A DNA stretch of 16,053 nt from Bacillota bacterium (lineage in GTDB: Bacteria; Bacillota; Clostridia; Oscillospirales; Acutalibacteraceae): NCBI GenBank assembly GCA_023417635.1, contig JAEZFF010000049.1:1-16053 (forward strand), in the 5' to 3' direction. The first letter of the stretch is position 1. Every line of letters begins with the position of its first letter. This document shows positions 1-7,118 of the stretch, one piece after another. The notes beneath the pieces were generated by a model. It made no database searches, had not been told where the DNA came from, and saw only the letters and a program-made list of their open reading frames with translations. The translations under genes were made by a program, and so were the position numbers.

Positions 1-899
1 GTACGGATGGAAAGGGTCTTTCCGTCTTCCGTCTGCAAATCTTTTTTTTCACCTTCATTTGCCGCCATGCTTTCCTGTGCCATGGATCGCACGCTGCGAA
101 GCACGGGCGGAAACTCCGTATTCTGGCTTGCGCGGTTGGGAAAAAAGAGACTGCTTTTTGCGCCGGTTAGGGACTGCGCTTTTGGGTTCATGAGCAAAAT
201 GGAACAATCGGGGCTGAAAAAGATAATCCCGCTTTCTATATTGGTAAGAACCGTGCTTAAAAGGCTGATGCGCTCGTTCGAGTAGAATTTCATCTGGTCT
301 ATTTCTGTTTTCAGGTTCGGGTCTGTTTGTGGCTGTGTATTTTCTTTCTCTTTGAAGGACTTCTTTTGCAGCACATAGATTATGGCAGACAGGATCAGCA
401 GAATGCTCCCTGCCCAAACAGCCACTTCCTGCATCATAAAAAATTTTTCATAGCCCTGGAGCGGAAAAGAGGCGCACAGAACCATAGAGTCTTTTGCGCT
501 GAGTTCCACCGGGTAAAAGGCATTCATGACATATTGATTGTTCCGGCTTGAAATGGAGCTGGACAAAGTTTTGTCTTTTATTTTGAGCCGGTTAATGGGG
601 AAATAAAGTTCCGGCCTTTCTGCACCGGATGTGTCGGAATCGGCAAGCAAATCGCCGTCGGCAGAAAAAAAGCAGATCCGGCAGTCGGCCATTGTGGCAA
701 GCTGCCTTGCCATGTCTTCCGACTTAACGTACTTTCCCCGGCGGTTTGACTGGACGACATATTCGTTCAGAAACTGCATCAGGTGGCCTGTCTGCTTCTG
801 CACGCCTTCCAGGTAGACGGATTTCCCCCAGAAGGACAGGATAATCAGTAAAAGAAAGGTGCAAGCGGCCGCGAAAATGGATACCGCAAAACGTTTCAT
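1..899 (-). CDS. Sensor histidine kinase, N-terminal part (runs off left edge)
   Basis: The reading frame is open from an ATG at 899 to the window edge, giving 299 residues and no stop. A GGAGG ribosome binding site ends 5 nt before the ATG. Residues about 5-24 form a first membrane helix. Residues about 26-157 form an extracytoplasmic sensor region containing a CFFSADGDLLADSD stretch, which resembles the Cache/PAS-like sensors of PhoR/WalK-type kinases. Residues about 158-177 form a second helix. A cytoplasmic PAS-like domain begins near residue 212 (TNIESGIIFFSPDCSILLMN). The H-box and ATPase domain must lie outside the window, so kinase identity rests on this architecture and on the response regulator gene 111 bp upstream on the same strand. 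No obvious HAMP domain separates helix 2 from the PAS. It probably senses an extracellular or envelope signal and phosphorylates that regulator. The signal is unknown. Confidence 0.85.
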   Translation of the reverse strand, partial: MKRFAVSIFAAACTFLLLIILSFWGKSVYLEGVQKQTGHLMQFLNEYVVQSNRRGKYVKSEDMARQLATMADCRICFFSADGDLLADSDTSGAERPELYFPINRLKIKDKTLSSSISSRNNQYVMNAFYPVELSAKDSMVLCASFPLQGYEKFFMMQEVAVWAGSILLILSAIIYVLQKKSFKEKENTQPQTDPNLKTEIDQMKFYSNERISLLSTVLTNIESGIIFFSPDCSILLMNPKAQSLTGAKSSLFFPNRASQNTEFPPVLRSVRSMAQESMAANEGEKKDLQTEDGKTLSIR

Positions 900-1010
900 G
901 TTTTCCTCCGCCCAGTGCCTCCCATACCCGGGTGAATCGCTTGGATTTCCCCGCCTTATGGTTTTGTATGAAAAACGACGAGTCAGCCGCCCAATACGGC
1001 GAAAGCGAGG

Positions 1011-1694
1011 CTACAGATCATCTGGTATCACCAGCTTGTAGCCAAGCCCGCGAACCGTCATAAAATAATTTTCTCCAATTTTTCTTCTGAGGTTCAGCAT
1101 ATGGACATTAATCGAGCCGATTTCAATCGAGACAACGCCGCTGAGTGCTGAAACCAGGTTTTCACGCGTAATCACACGTCCAACATTTTCTGCCATATAG
1201 TATAAAATTTGGTATTCCGTCAGTGTAAGGTTGACGGGTTTGTCATTTACACTTACCGCATGAGCCGACGGGTCAATCCGCAGATTGCCCACACGAATCA
1301 GGTCATCTTCCGGAATACTCTGCTCAGACCGCCTGAGGGCCGCATTAATCCGAGCCATTAATTCACGGATGCCAAAAGGCTTCGTCATATAGTCATCGGC
1401 GCCGACCCCAAGCCCAATGACTTTGTCGGTTTCTTCACTTTTTGCGGAAAGGATGATAATGGGAACTTTTTTCATTGTGCGGTCTTCCCGCAGCTTCCTG
1501 CATGTTTCCAGCCCATCCATATCCGGCATCATAATATCCAGAAGAATCAAATCGGGCCGCATCTTTTGTGCCTGTTCCAGCGCTTCTACGCCAGAGTAAG
1601 CACAAATTGGTTCATATCCCTGTTTTTTCAGGTTGATTCGAAGCAGCTCAACGATATATTCTTCGTCGTCCACAATTAAAATTTTTTTAGCCAA
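1011..1694 (-). CDS. OmpR/PhoB-family response regulator
   Basis: This is a 227-residue DNA-binding response regulator counted from TTG 1694. The receiver domain spans residues 1-117, with acidic pair D9/D10, phospho-acceptor D53 in LILLDIMMPDMDG, switch Ser83 and Lys105 in the TKPFG motif. A winged-helix output domain spans about 125-227 and ends with the typical RRKIGENYFMTVRGLGYKL recognition and wing segment. The start is ambiguous. A GTG at 1703 would add three residues but has no good Shine-Dalgarno. TTG 1694 has GGTGG five bases upstream and gives the family-typical N-terminus MAKKILIVDDE. The gene precedes the histidine kinase, so the two form a two-component system, and it is divergent from the ABC importer starting at 2236. 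Regulators of this class bind direct repeats about 11 bp apart, and such repeats lie at the importer promoter, so regulation of the importer is a plausible inference. Confidence 0.95.
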   Translation of the reverse strand: MAKKILIVDDEEYIVELLRINLKKQGYEPICAYSGVEALEQAQKMRPDLILLDIMMPDMDGLETCRKLREDRTMKKVPIIILSAKSEETDKVIGLGVGADDYMTKPFGIRELMARINAALRRSEQSIPEDDLIRVGNLRIDPSAHAVSVNDKPVNLTLTEYQILYYMAENVGRVITRENLVSALSGVVSIEIGSINVHMLNLRRKIGENYFMTVRGLGYKLVIPDDL

Positions 1695-1759
1695 GGAGTC
1701 CACCAGCCTATACTTTTATAACTTATCCTGCTTACAGGTTTTCCTGAGAATTTGTCCTT

Positions 1760-1788
1760 ATTATACACCCTGCGGCAGTAAAAATAAA
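1760..1788 (-). promoter_or_regulatory. Putative promoter of the two-component operon
   Basis: On the minus strand a perfect TATAAT (-10) lies at 1765-1760. A weak -35 (TTTATT, 1788-1783) sits 17 bp upstream. Transcription would start near 1753, leaving a leader of about 55-60 nt before the response regulator. The weak -35 box suggests dependence on an activator. Confidence is moderate because it rests on one good hexamer. Confidence 0.5.
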
Positions 1789-1854
1789 CAGGTGAAAACG
1801 CTTCATCCGAAAAATAAAGCCGCCTTTGCTTTTCATGCCAAAGGTGCAAAGAAA

Positions 1855-1898
1855 GGTAAAAAAATGCGCAGACCCAGTGCCTGCGTCATTTTTTTGCC
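1855..1898. terminator. Terminator-like hairpin inside the divergent intergenic region
   Basis: Arm 1855-1871 pairs with arm 1881-1898 through 17 base pairs, with one bulged T at 1886, one T-G pair and a 9-nt loop. The GC-rich upper stem (CGCAG/CTGCG) sits on an A7/T7 lower stem, so either strand would give a hairpin followed by a U-rich run. It looks like a bidirectional intrinsic terminator. No annotated gene reads into it from either side, because both flanking genes are transcribed away from it. It may insulate the two promoters, end a small RNA, or be a leftover. Confidence 0.6.
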
Positions 1899-2048
1899 TA
1901 AAACCCCGCTTCACCCTATGGCAAAAATCATCTGCGTTAAAAGCTGATTCCTTAATTTTCCGCTAATAATTTATTCACCTATTTCTCTGCTACCAGCAAA
2001 AAATATGTAAAAGTTCATAAAATATTAGATATAATTCTATAATAATCG

Positions 2049-2077
2049 TTGACAAATGAAAAAATTAATGATAATAT
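2049..2077 (+). promoter_or_regulatory. Sigma-A-type promoter of the ABC importer operon
   Basis: A consensus TTGACA (2049-2054) is followed after exactly 17 bp by TAATAT (2072-2077). Transcription would start near 2084, leaving a leader of about 150 nt before the solute-binding protein. The surrounding DNA is very AT-rich. The near-consensus boxes imply a strong basal promoter, so control is more likely by repression or by the leader than by weak recruitment alone. Confidence 0.75.
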
Positions 2078-2119
2078 TATCTCGAATTAATGAAGCGTTA
2101 ATCAAGCATTAATTTAAGG
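2065..2119 (+). repeat. Helically phased TTAAT direct repeats at the importer promoter
   Basis: TTAAT occurs at 2065, 2087, 2098 and 2109, in steps of 22, 11 and 11 bp. The last three are 11-bp units: TTAATGAAGCG, TTAATCAAGCA and a weaker TTAATTTAAGG. The block also reads as an inverted repeat, AATTAATG (2085-2092) and CATTAATT (2107-2114). It covers the promoter spacer, the start site and the first transcribed bases. Direct repeats at one helical turn are typical of OmpR/PhoB-family binding sites, and such a regulator is encoded next door. The position around +1 would suit repression. The link is inference. Confidence 0.5.
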
Positions 2120-2157
2120 CTCGCATTGGAAGGCGAAAAAGAAGGTGGATGGAGTTC

Positions 2158-2222
2158 CTGCGAAAGCGTTTCGCAGCTGCCCTGTGCAGGGCAGGCAACC
2201 TCAAAAACTTGCGGAATTTTGA
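2158..2222 (+). promoter_or_regulatory. Structured 5' leader: consecutive stem-loops before the importer
   Basis: Two perfect stem-loops follow each other with no spacer. The first is an 8-bp stem, CTGCGAAA (2158-2165) with TTTCGCAG (2169-2176), and a 3-nt loop. The second is a 7-bp stem, CTGCCCT (2177-2183) with AGGGCAG (2188-2194), and a GTGC loop. A weaker AU stem, TCAAAA (2201-2206) with TTTTGA (2217-2222), ends next to the AAAGGTGG ribosome binding site of the solute-binding protein. No known riboswitch class was recognised. As DNA, the 19-bp palindrome at 2158-2176 could instead be a repressor operator. Confidence 0.5.
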
Positions 2223-2235
2223 AAGGTGGATTTGT

Positions 2236-3576
2236 ATGAAAAGATTCTTAGCTTCCGCACTGGCTGTTCTGATGGTCGGTGCATCCCTCAGTGGCTGCGC
2301 AAAGCAGCAGACCGCTGCCGAGGCAGGCGGTTCAACCTCCTCACAGAACAATGTGGACAAAATCATTGCTCAGGCTGAAAAAATGACAAACGACGAACTC
2401 TTTAAAAAGGCGATTGAGGAATCCAAAGGAAAGACAATGTATGGCATCGGCAACTCCAGCCGCGGCGCTACCGCAGGCACAAACTTCGTGAAGAAGCTGA
2501 AGTCGATTGACTCTTCCTATAACGGCAAAATCGAATGGTCGCAGCCGAAAAACAACTCTATTTTTACTCTGCTGACTTCAGACGTTCAGAGCGCACAGCA
2601 TACATACTCCATGACGCTGATTCAGGATGGCAACCAGATTCAGACCAAAATGCTGAACACCGGTTTTCTCAAGAACTTCATTCCAAAAGACTGGGCCAGT
2701 GCAAACGGCGTTGACCAGAAAGCTAACGGCACGCCATTTGCCCTGCAGACTCTGAACAAAGTATTTGTTTACAACAACCTTGGCAATGCAAACTACAACA
2801 ACTGCTGGGACTTCGTTTATAAGGATGTTCACCCGCTTTTCATGGGCGTCAACTCGGAGCCTGTCGGCAAGAACTTCCTTTATATGCTCACAGAAAGCAA
2901 ATACTGTGACATTATGAAGACGGCTTTTGACGCTCTCTCCAGCGACAAGAAAGCATACTTCCAGAAGACCGTTGATTCTGTTGCCAGTGAGGCTTCCACG
3001 CTTGGTCTGTCTTCACCAAACGCAAAGTATTCCCTCGCATGGATTAAGCTTTGGTGCCAGCAGTACAACAAACAGACCGATGACGGCCCAATCTGCACAG
3101 AACTTGTAACAAAATCCGCTGCAAACCAGAGTGCGCTTCTTGTTTACTCCAAATTCCGTTCTGTTCAGGAATCCGCAAACTCTTCCAACAAGAATGTGAC
3201 AGTTGCTGCATACCAGAAAGGCTACCAGGGCATTGGCGGCTATGCTTACAAGCATTACCTGCAGGTTCTGAAGACTTCTCCGCTTCCGTGGACAGCCTGT
3301 GCATTCATTGCTTATATGACGACTGAAAAAGATGGCTTTGCCGCATGGGGCAAAGATATGGGCAGTTACTGCTCCAACCCGAGCATTGTGCCGGACCACT
3401 CTAAAGACGGCTTTGTCAACGGTGTTGATACTTTCGCAGTTAAAAATGATAAAGGTGCCAACTGGTGGATTTCTCCCGACGGCGGCCGCCTTGTAGTGGA
3501 AGAACCTTCTTACTGCTCAAAAGCAGCTGCTCAGATGAGCGACTGGATTGATACCAATGTCGGTGGCAAAGGCTGA
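2236..3576 (+). CDS. ABC transporter solute-binding lipoprotein (AfuA/FbpA-like)
   Basis: This 446-residue protein starts at ATG 2236, with AAAGGTGG just upstream. An in-frame ATG at 2149 lies in the structured leader and has no signal-peptide logic. The N-terminus is a lipoprotein signal: a basic start, a hydrophobic core and the lipobox LSGC with Cys21. The mature protein would be anchored outside the membrane after a Ser/Thr/Gly-rich linker. The body resembles type II periplasmic-binding folds of the ferric/polyamine/sugar-phosphate group, with the late PSYCSKAAAQMSDWID segment as the final helix. It is the first gene of the operon and is followed by a stem-loop and then by permease and ATPase, the usual arrangement for producing binding protein in excess. 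The ligand cannot be read from the sequence. Iron, phosphorylated sugars, phosphonates and polyamines are all possible in this branch. Confidence 0.85.
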   Translation: MKRFLASALAVLMVGASLSGCAKQQTAAEAGGSTSSQNNVDKIIAQAEKMTNDELFKKAIEESKGKTMYGIGNSSRGATAGTNFVKKLKSIDSSYNGKIEWSQPKNNSIFTLLTSDVQSAQHTYSMTLIQDGNQIQTKMLNTGFLKNFIPKDWASANGVDQKANGTPFALQTLNKVFVYNNLGNANYNNCWDFVYKDVHPLFMGVNSEPVGKNFLYMLTESKYCDIMKTAFDALSSDKKAYFQKTVDSVASEASTLGLSSPNAKYSLAWIKLWCQQYNKQTDDGPICTELVTKSAANQSALLVYSKFRSVQESANSSNKNVTVAAYQKGYQGIGGYAYKHYLQVLKTSPLPWTACAFIAYMTTEKDGFAAWGKDMGSYCSNPSIVPDHSKDGFVNGVDTFAVKNDKGANWWISPDGGRLVVEEPSYCSKAAAQMSDWIDTNVGGKG

Positions 3577-3586
3577 CGCAAATTAA

Positions 3587-3635
3587 AATACTGGTACTGT
3601 GAGTATTGCCGCATGAAGGCTTGCCTTCATGCGGC
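3587..3635 (+). promoter_or_regulatory. Stem-loops between binding-protein and permease genes
   Basis: A perfect 12-bp stem, GCCGCATGAAGG (3608-3619) with CCTTCATGCGGC (3624-3635), closes on a CTTG loop. Directly before it, AATACT (3587-3592) pairs with AGTATT (3602-3607). No T-run follows, so this is not a full terminator. Such structures between binding-protein and permease cistrons commonly stabilise the upstream message or reduce read-through, which would favour more binding protein than permease. The permease GGAGG site begins 4 nt after the stem. Confidence 0.65.
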
Positions 3636-3647
3636 TTTGGAGGAAGC

Positions 3648-5474
3648 ATGGAGCAAGTAATAACTCAAAAGCCAAGTAAATTTAAAGTTGGCTTAAACAA
3701 AGTCTTCACTTATTTGTCTAAGCCGCAGAACCTTGTGCTGCTGATACTTGGCATTGTTCTTTCCATTACAACCATTGCACCGATTATTTCGATTGTAGCC
3801 GATACTTTTACGGTGCATACCGGTTCGGTGGATTCAACCAACACGGGGTTTATTTCCGGGTATACCTTTTACAACTGGATTGACCTGTTTACAGGCACTC
3901 TGCGCAACGCAAATCTTGGGCTGCCGCTTGCAAACACTTTTCTGCTTGCTGTTTTTACCTGCCTTGGTGCAGTTCTTTACGGTGGCATTTTCGCTTACCT
4001 TGTAACCCGCACAAACCTTAAATTCAAGAAATTTCTTAGCTCTATTTTTATATTTCCATACATTATGCCGCAGTGGACCCTTGCGGTTGTGTGGAGGAAC
4101 CTGTTTTACAGCTCGGCTGTAACAGGCGGTTCCAACGGGCTTCTCGTTTCCCTCACCGGCCTTTCAATGCCGCTGTGGTGGTGCAAAGGCCTGTTCCCAA
4201 GTGCAGTGGTCCTTGCCGTCCATTACGCGCCTTTTGCCTATATCCTCATAGGCGGCATCTTCCGCAACATGGACGCAAACCTGGAAGAAGCGGCAACCAT
4301 CTTGAACACGCCGAAGCACAGAATCTTCTTCCGCGTGACTCTTCCAATGGTTATGCCGGCCATTCTGTCGACAATTCTGCTGGTTTTCAGCAGTGCAATG
4401 GGCAGCTTCCCGGTTCCTTACTACTTGACTTTCAGCACTCTTGCAACAAAATATGTTGAAATGAGCGTTGGCCGCGCAGGGGAAGCAAGCATCCTCGCCG
4501 TTATTATGATGGTGTTCGGAATTGCAATCCTCATGCTGAACCTTGCCGCCACCAGTGGCAGAAAGAGCTACACCACGGTTACGGGCAAGTCCGGCCAGAT
4601 CAGTAAAGTCAACCTTGGGCGGATTGGCAAATATGTCATCGCTATTATTTTCTTGGTATGTACCTTAATGACAAGCATTTACCCGATTATTTCCTTTGCC
4701 ATGGAAACATTCCTGCCAAACCCGGGCGACTACAGCTTCCTGACAAAGGGCAACTGGAGCAGCCTGACGCTGAAATGGTGGACAACAAGCGAAAATGTTT
4801 CCGAGCAGGGTATGTACGGGCAGTATGGCATCCTGCACAACTCTACCATTTGGAACGCTTATTTCGGAATTTTGTTTGTTGCCGCGTGCTGCGCCCTGCT
4901 GGCCGGTACCATTGGTACGCTGGTTGGTTACAGCTGCAGCAAAAACCGCCACAGCAAATGGTCCAGCTATGTAAACAGCATGGCGTTCCTTCCGTACCTG
5001 CTTCCGGCACTTTCCGTGGGCGTTGCTTTTTACGTTTTTGGTTCCAACCTTGGCATTTACAACACTTACCTGCTGCTGATTATTGCCGGCACAGTGAAGT
5101 ACATTCCGTTCGCGAGCAGAAGCGCGCTGAACTCCATGCTGCAGTTGAGCGGCGAGATTGAAGAAGCGGCGGTGATACAAAACATTCCATGGTACAAGCG
5201 AATGTTTAAAATCATCATTCCAATTCAGAAAACATCCATTATCAGCGGCTATATGCTGCCGTTTATGTCAACCCTTAGAGAATTGACCCTGTTTATGCTG
5301 CTGTGCTCGCAGACCAAGATCCTGACGACCCTGCTTGACTATTTCGACGAAATGGGCCTTTATGCTTTTTCAAGCGGCATCAACCTCATTTTGATTGTGA
5401 CAATCATTATCTGCAACACGGTGGTTAACAAGCTTACAGGTGCCAGCATCGACAAGGGAATTGGAGGAAATTAA
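3648..5474 (+). CDS. ABC transporter permease, two fused membrane domains
   Basis: This 608-residue protein starts at ATG 3648, with TGGAGG six bases upstream. An upstream in-frame ATG at 3606 falls inside the intercistronic hairpin and is unlikely. Two homologous halves of about six helices each are visible. The first half is roughly residues 27-315 and the second 330-600. Each half carries an EAA coupling loop for the ATPase: LEEAATILNTPKHRIFFRVTLPMVMP in the first and IEEAAVIQNIPWYKRMFKIIIPIQKT in the second. Fused halves of this length are typical of FbpB/AfuB-type permeases, whereas CUT1 sugar importers use two separate permeases. It would form the complete membrane channel alone, with two copies of the ATPase at 5476. 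The stop codon is separated from the ATPase start by one base, so the genes are translationally linked. Substrate is undetermined. Confidence 0.9.
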   Translation: MEQVITQKPSKFKVGLNKVFTYLSKPQNLVLLILGIVLSITTIAPIISIVADTFTVHTGSVDSTNTGFISGYTFYNWIDLFTGTLRNANLGLPLANTFLLAVFTCLGAVLYGGIFAYLVTRTNLKFKKFLSSIFIFPYIMPQWTLAVVWRNLFYSSAVTGGSNGLLVSLTGLSMPLWWCKGLFPSAVVLAVHYAPFAYILIGGIFRNMDANLEEAATILNTPKHRIFFRVTLPMVMPAILSTILLVFSSAMGSFPVPYYLTFSTLATKYVEMSVGRAGEASILAVIMMVFGIAILMLNLAATSGRKSYTTVTGKSGQISKVNLGRIGKYVIAIIFLVCTLMTSIYPIISFAMETFLPNPGDYSFLTKGNWSSLTLKWWTTSENVSEQGMYGQYGILHNSTIWNAYFGILFVAACCALLAGTIGTLVGYSCSKNRHSKWSSYVNSMAFLPYLLPALSVGVAFYVFGSNLGIYNTYLLLIIAGTVKYIPFASRSALNSMLQLSGEIEEAAVIQNIPWYKRMFKIIIPIQKTSIISGYMLPFMSTLRELTLFMLLCSQTKILTTLLDYFDEMGLYAFSSGINLILIVTIIICNTVVNKLTGASIDKGIGGN

Positions 5475-5475
5475 C

Positions 5476-7116
5476 ATGCCGGAGATAGTTCTCAAGAATA
5501 TTACGAAGCGATTCGACAAATTTTATGCTGTCGACAACCTGAACCTGGTCATTAGCGACAATGCCTTTGTTACGCTGCTCGGCCCTTCCGGCTGCGGCAA
5601 AACGACCACACTGCGTATGATAGCAGGCCTTGAAACACCAACAGACGGCCAGATTACCATTGACGGCGTTACGGTGTTCGACAGTGAGCGCGGCATTAAC
5701 ATTCCGGCAAACAAGCGGAAAGTTGGATTCCTTTTCCAGAATTACGCGCTGTGGCCGAACATGACCGTTTACCAGAATATTTCATTCGGCCTTTCCAATA
5801 TTAAAGAAGAAATGACGACAGTCGATTATGATGCAATGCAGGCGGACGCGCTGATTCGTATTCTTGCCAAGCCGCAGGAAGTAGAAGCGATTTTGGAAGA
5901 CTGCAAGGACAAAAACGGTAAATTCGACAAAGACAGGGCATCTATTCGGCTGATTGACCAGTACGAAATCTCAATCCACACGGCAAAAATTCTGCTTGGC
6001 TATCAGCTGCAGGATGGTGCCGACTGCACGGCCCTGGCGAAAGCTGAAACCGAAAAACTTACGGCTAAGCTTCAGGAAATCCGCAAAAGGCACCAGGCGG
6101 CAGGTTGTGAACTGAATGAAAAATTTGAAGTCGTCAAGAACGGTGTTCCGGAAAAATCCGTGCGCAAACTGACAAACGAAGAAATTGACCTGCAGGTGCG
6201 CAGGGTTTCCCGCGTTGTTAAAATCGGGATGTTTATGGACCGCTACCCAAGCGAGCTTTCCGGCGGCCAGCAGCAGCGTGTTGCCATAGCACGTACGCTT
6301 GCGCCAAAACCGAAGGTCCTGTTTATGGATGAGCCGCTTTCCAACTTGGACGCAAAACTCCGGATTGAAATGCGTTCGGAGCTGCAGCGCCTGCATATTG
6401 AAACCGGAAGCACTTTCATCTATGTTACGCATGACCAGCTGGAAGCGATGACGCTGGCAACCAAGATTTGCCTCATTAACAACGGCGTGCTACAGCAATA
6501 CGACGCGCCTTTGAATGTTTATAAAAAACCGGCAAACCTGTTTGCAGCGGATTTTGTCGGGAACCCGTCTATCAACTTTGTGGAAGGCTCCGGAAAACAG
6601 ACGGAAGACGGAGCGGTCGCACTTACCATCTTCGACGGGATGAAAGTTGTGTTTACCCCGAATGAGAAGCTGGACCTGCACACCTGGTGTGTGAAAACCG
6701 ACGCGGACGAAAAAGTCCATTTGGAAAATGTAAACCGCCTTCATAAAGCGGAAAAAAGCAATAAAGACACGGCTTTTCAGTACCATATTTCGAAGGTCAA
6801 TGCTCTGGAAGACCTTGGCCAGGAAACGGACATCACCGACGACAGTTTCGTCCTCGGAATTCGGCCGGAATTTCTGGACCTCAGCGAAGAGGGCAGTGTA
6901 GAAGGCGAAATCTACAGCGCCATGCCAACCGGCATGGAAACCATGGTAAAGGTTCGCATTGGAAATTACCTGCTGACCGGCGTTATGTTCGGCGGCATCC
7001 TTTATAAGATTGGCCAGAAAGTCAAGCTGCATACCAGCGGCAATGACATTCTGCTCTTCAGCCGGAAAACCGGAAAACTGATTACACAGGGCTCACTCAA
7101 AATGGTGAAGTTGTAA
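5476..7116 (+). CDS. ABC transporter ATPase with large insertion in the nucleotide-binding domain
   Basis: This 546-residue protein starts at ATG 5476, with GGAGG 8 bases upstream. It is well above the roughly 350-370 residues of MalK/PotA/FbpC relatives. Landmarks are Walker A GPSGCGKT (36-43), Q-loop Gln88, signature LSGGQ (261-265), Walker B VLFMDE (281-286), D-loop NLDA and switch His319. Q-loop and signature are normally about 50 residues apart but here are about 170 apart. The extra part (about 111-236) is charged and helix-prone, including an AETEKLTAKLQEIRKRHQ segment. The C-terminal regulatory OB/TOBE region (about 365-546) also looks longer than usual, and the typical FVLGIRPEFLDL motif is present. 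All catalytic motifs are intact, so it should be an active importer ATPase. The gene sits one base after the permease and two bases before the next reading frame. The insertion may be a regulatory domain, but its function is unknown. Confidence 0.93.
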   Translation: MPEIVLKNITKRFDKFYAVDNLNLVISDNAFVTLLGPSGCGKTTTLRMIAGLETPTDGQITIDGVTVFDSERGINIPANKRKVGFLFQNYALWPNMTVYQNISFGLSNIKEEMTTVDYDAMQADALIRILAKPQEVEAILEDCKDKNGKFDKDRASIRLIDQYEISIHTAKILLGYQLQDGADCTALAKAETEKLTAKLQEIRKRHQAAGCELNEKFEVVKNGVPEKSVRKLTNEEIDLQVRRVSRVVKIGMFMDRYPSELSGGQQQRVAIARTLAPKPKVLFMDEPLSNLDAKLRIEMRSELQRLHIETGSTFIYVTHDQLEAMTLATKICLINNGVLQQYDAPLNVYKKPANLFAADFVGNPSINFVEGSGKQTEDGAVALTIFDGMKVVFTPNEKLDLHTWCVKTDADEKVHLENVNRLHKAEKSNKDTAFQYHISKVNALEDLGQETDITDDSFVLGIRPEFLDLSEEGSVEGEIYSAMPTGMETMVKVRIGNYLLTGVMFGGILYKIGQKVKLHTSGNDILLFSRKTGKLITQGSLKMVKL

Positions 7117-7118
7117 AT

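Noticed and set aside
1793..1805. Catabolite-responsive (cre) box TGAAAACGCTTCA
   Set aside because: It is one base short of the 14-bp consensus, so symmetry is broken. It was kept only as part of a shared-motif observation.
2158..2194. Guanidine-II (mini-ykkC) riboswitch, because of two adjacent small hairpins
   Set aside because: The loops (GCG and GTGC) do not show the ACGR loop motif required of both hairpins.
2149..2235. N-terminal extension of the solute-binding protein from ATG 2149
   Set aside because: It would place 29 residues before an intact lipoprotein signal peptide and runs through the leader hairpins. ATG 2236 has its own ribosome binding site.
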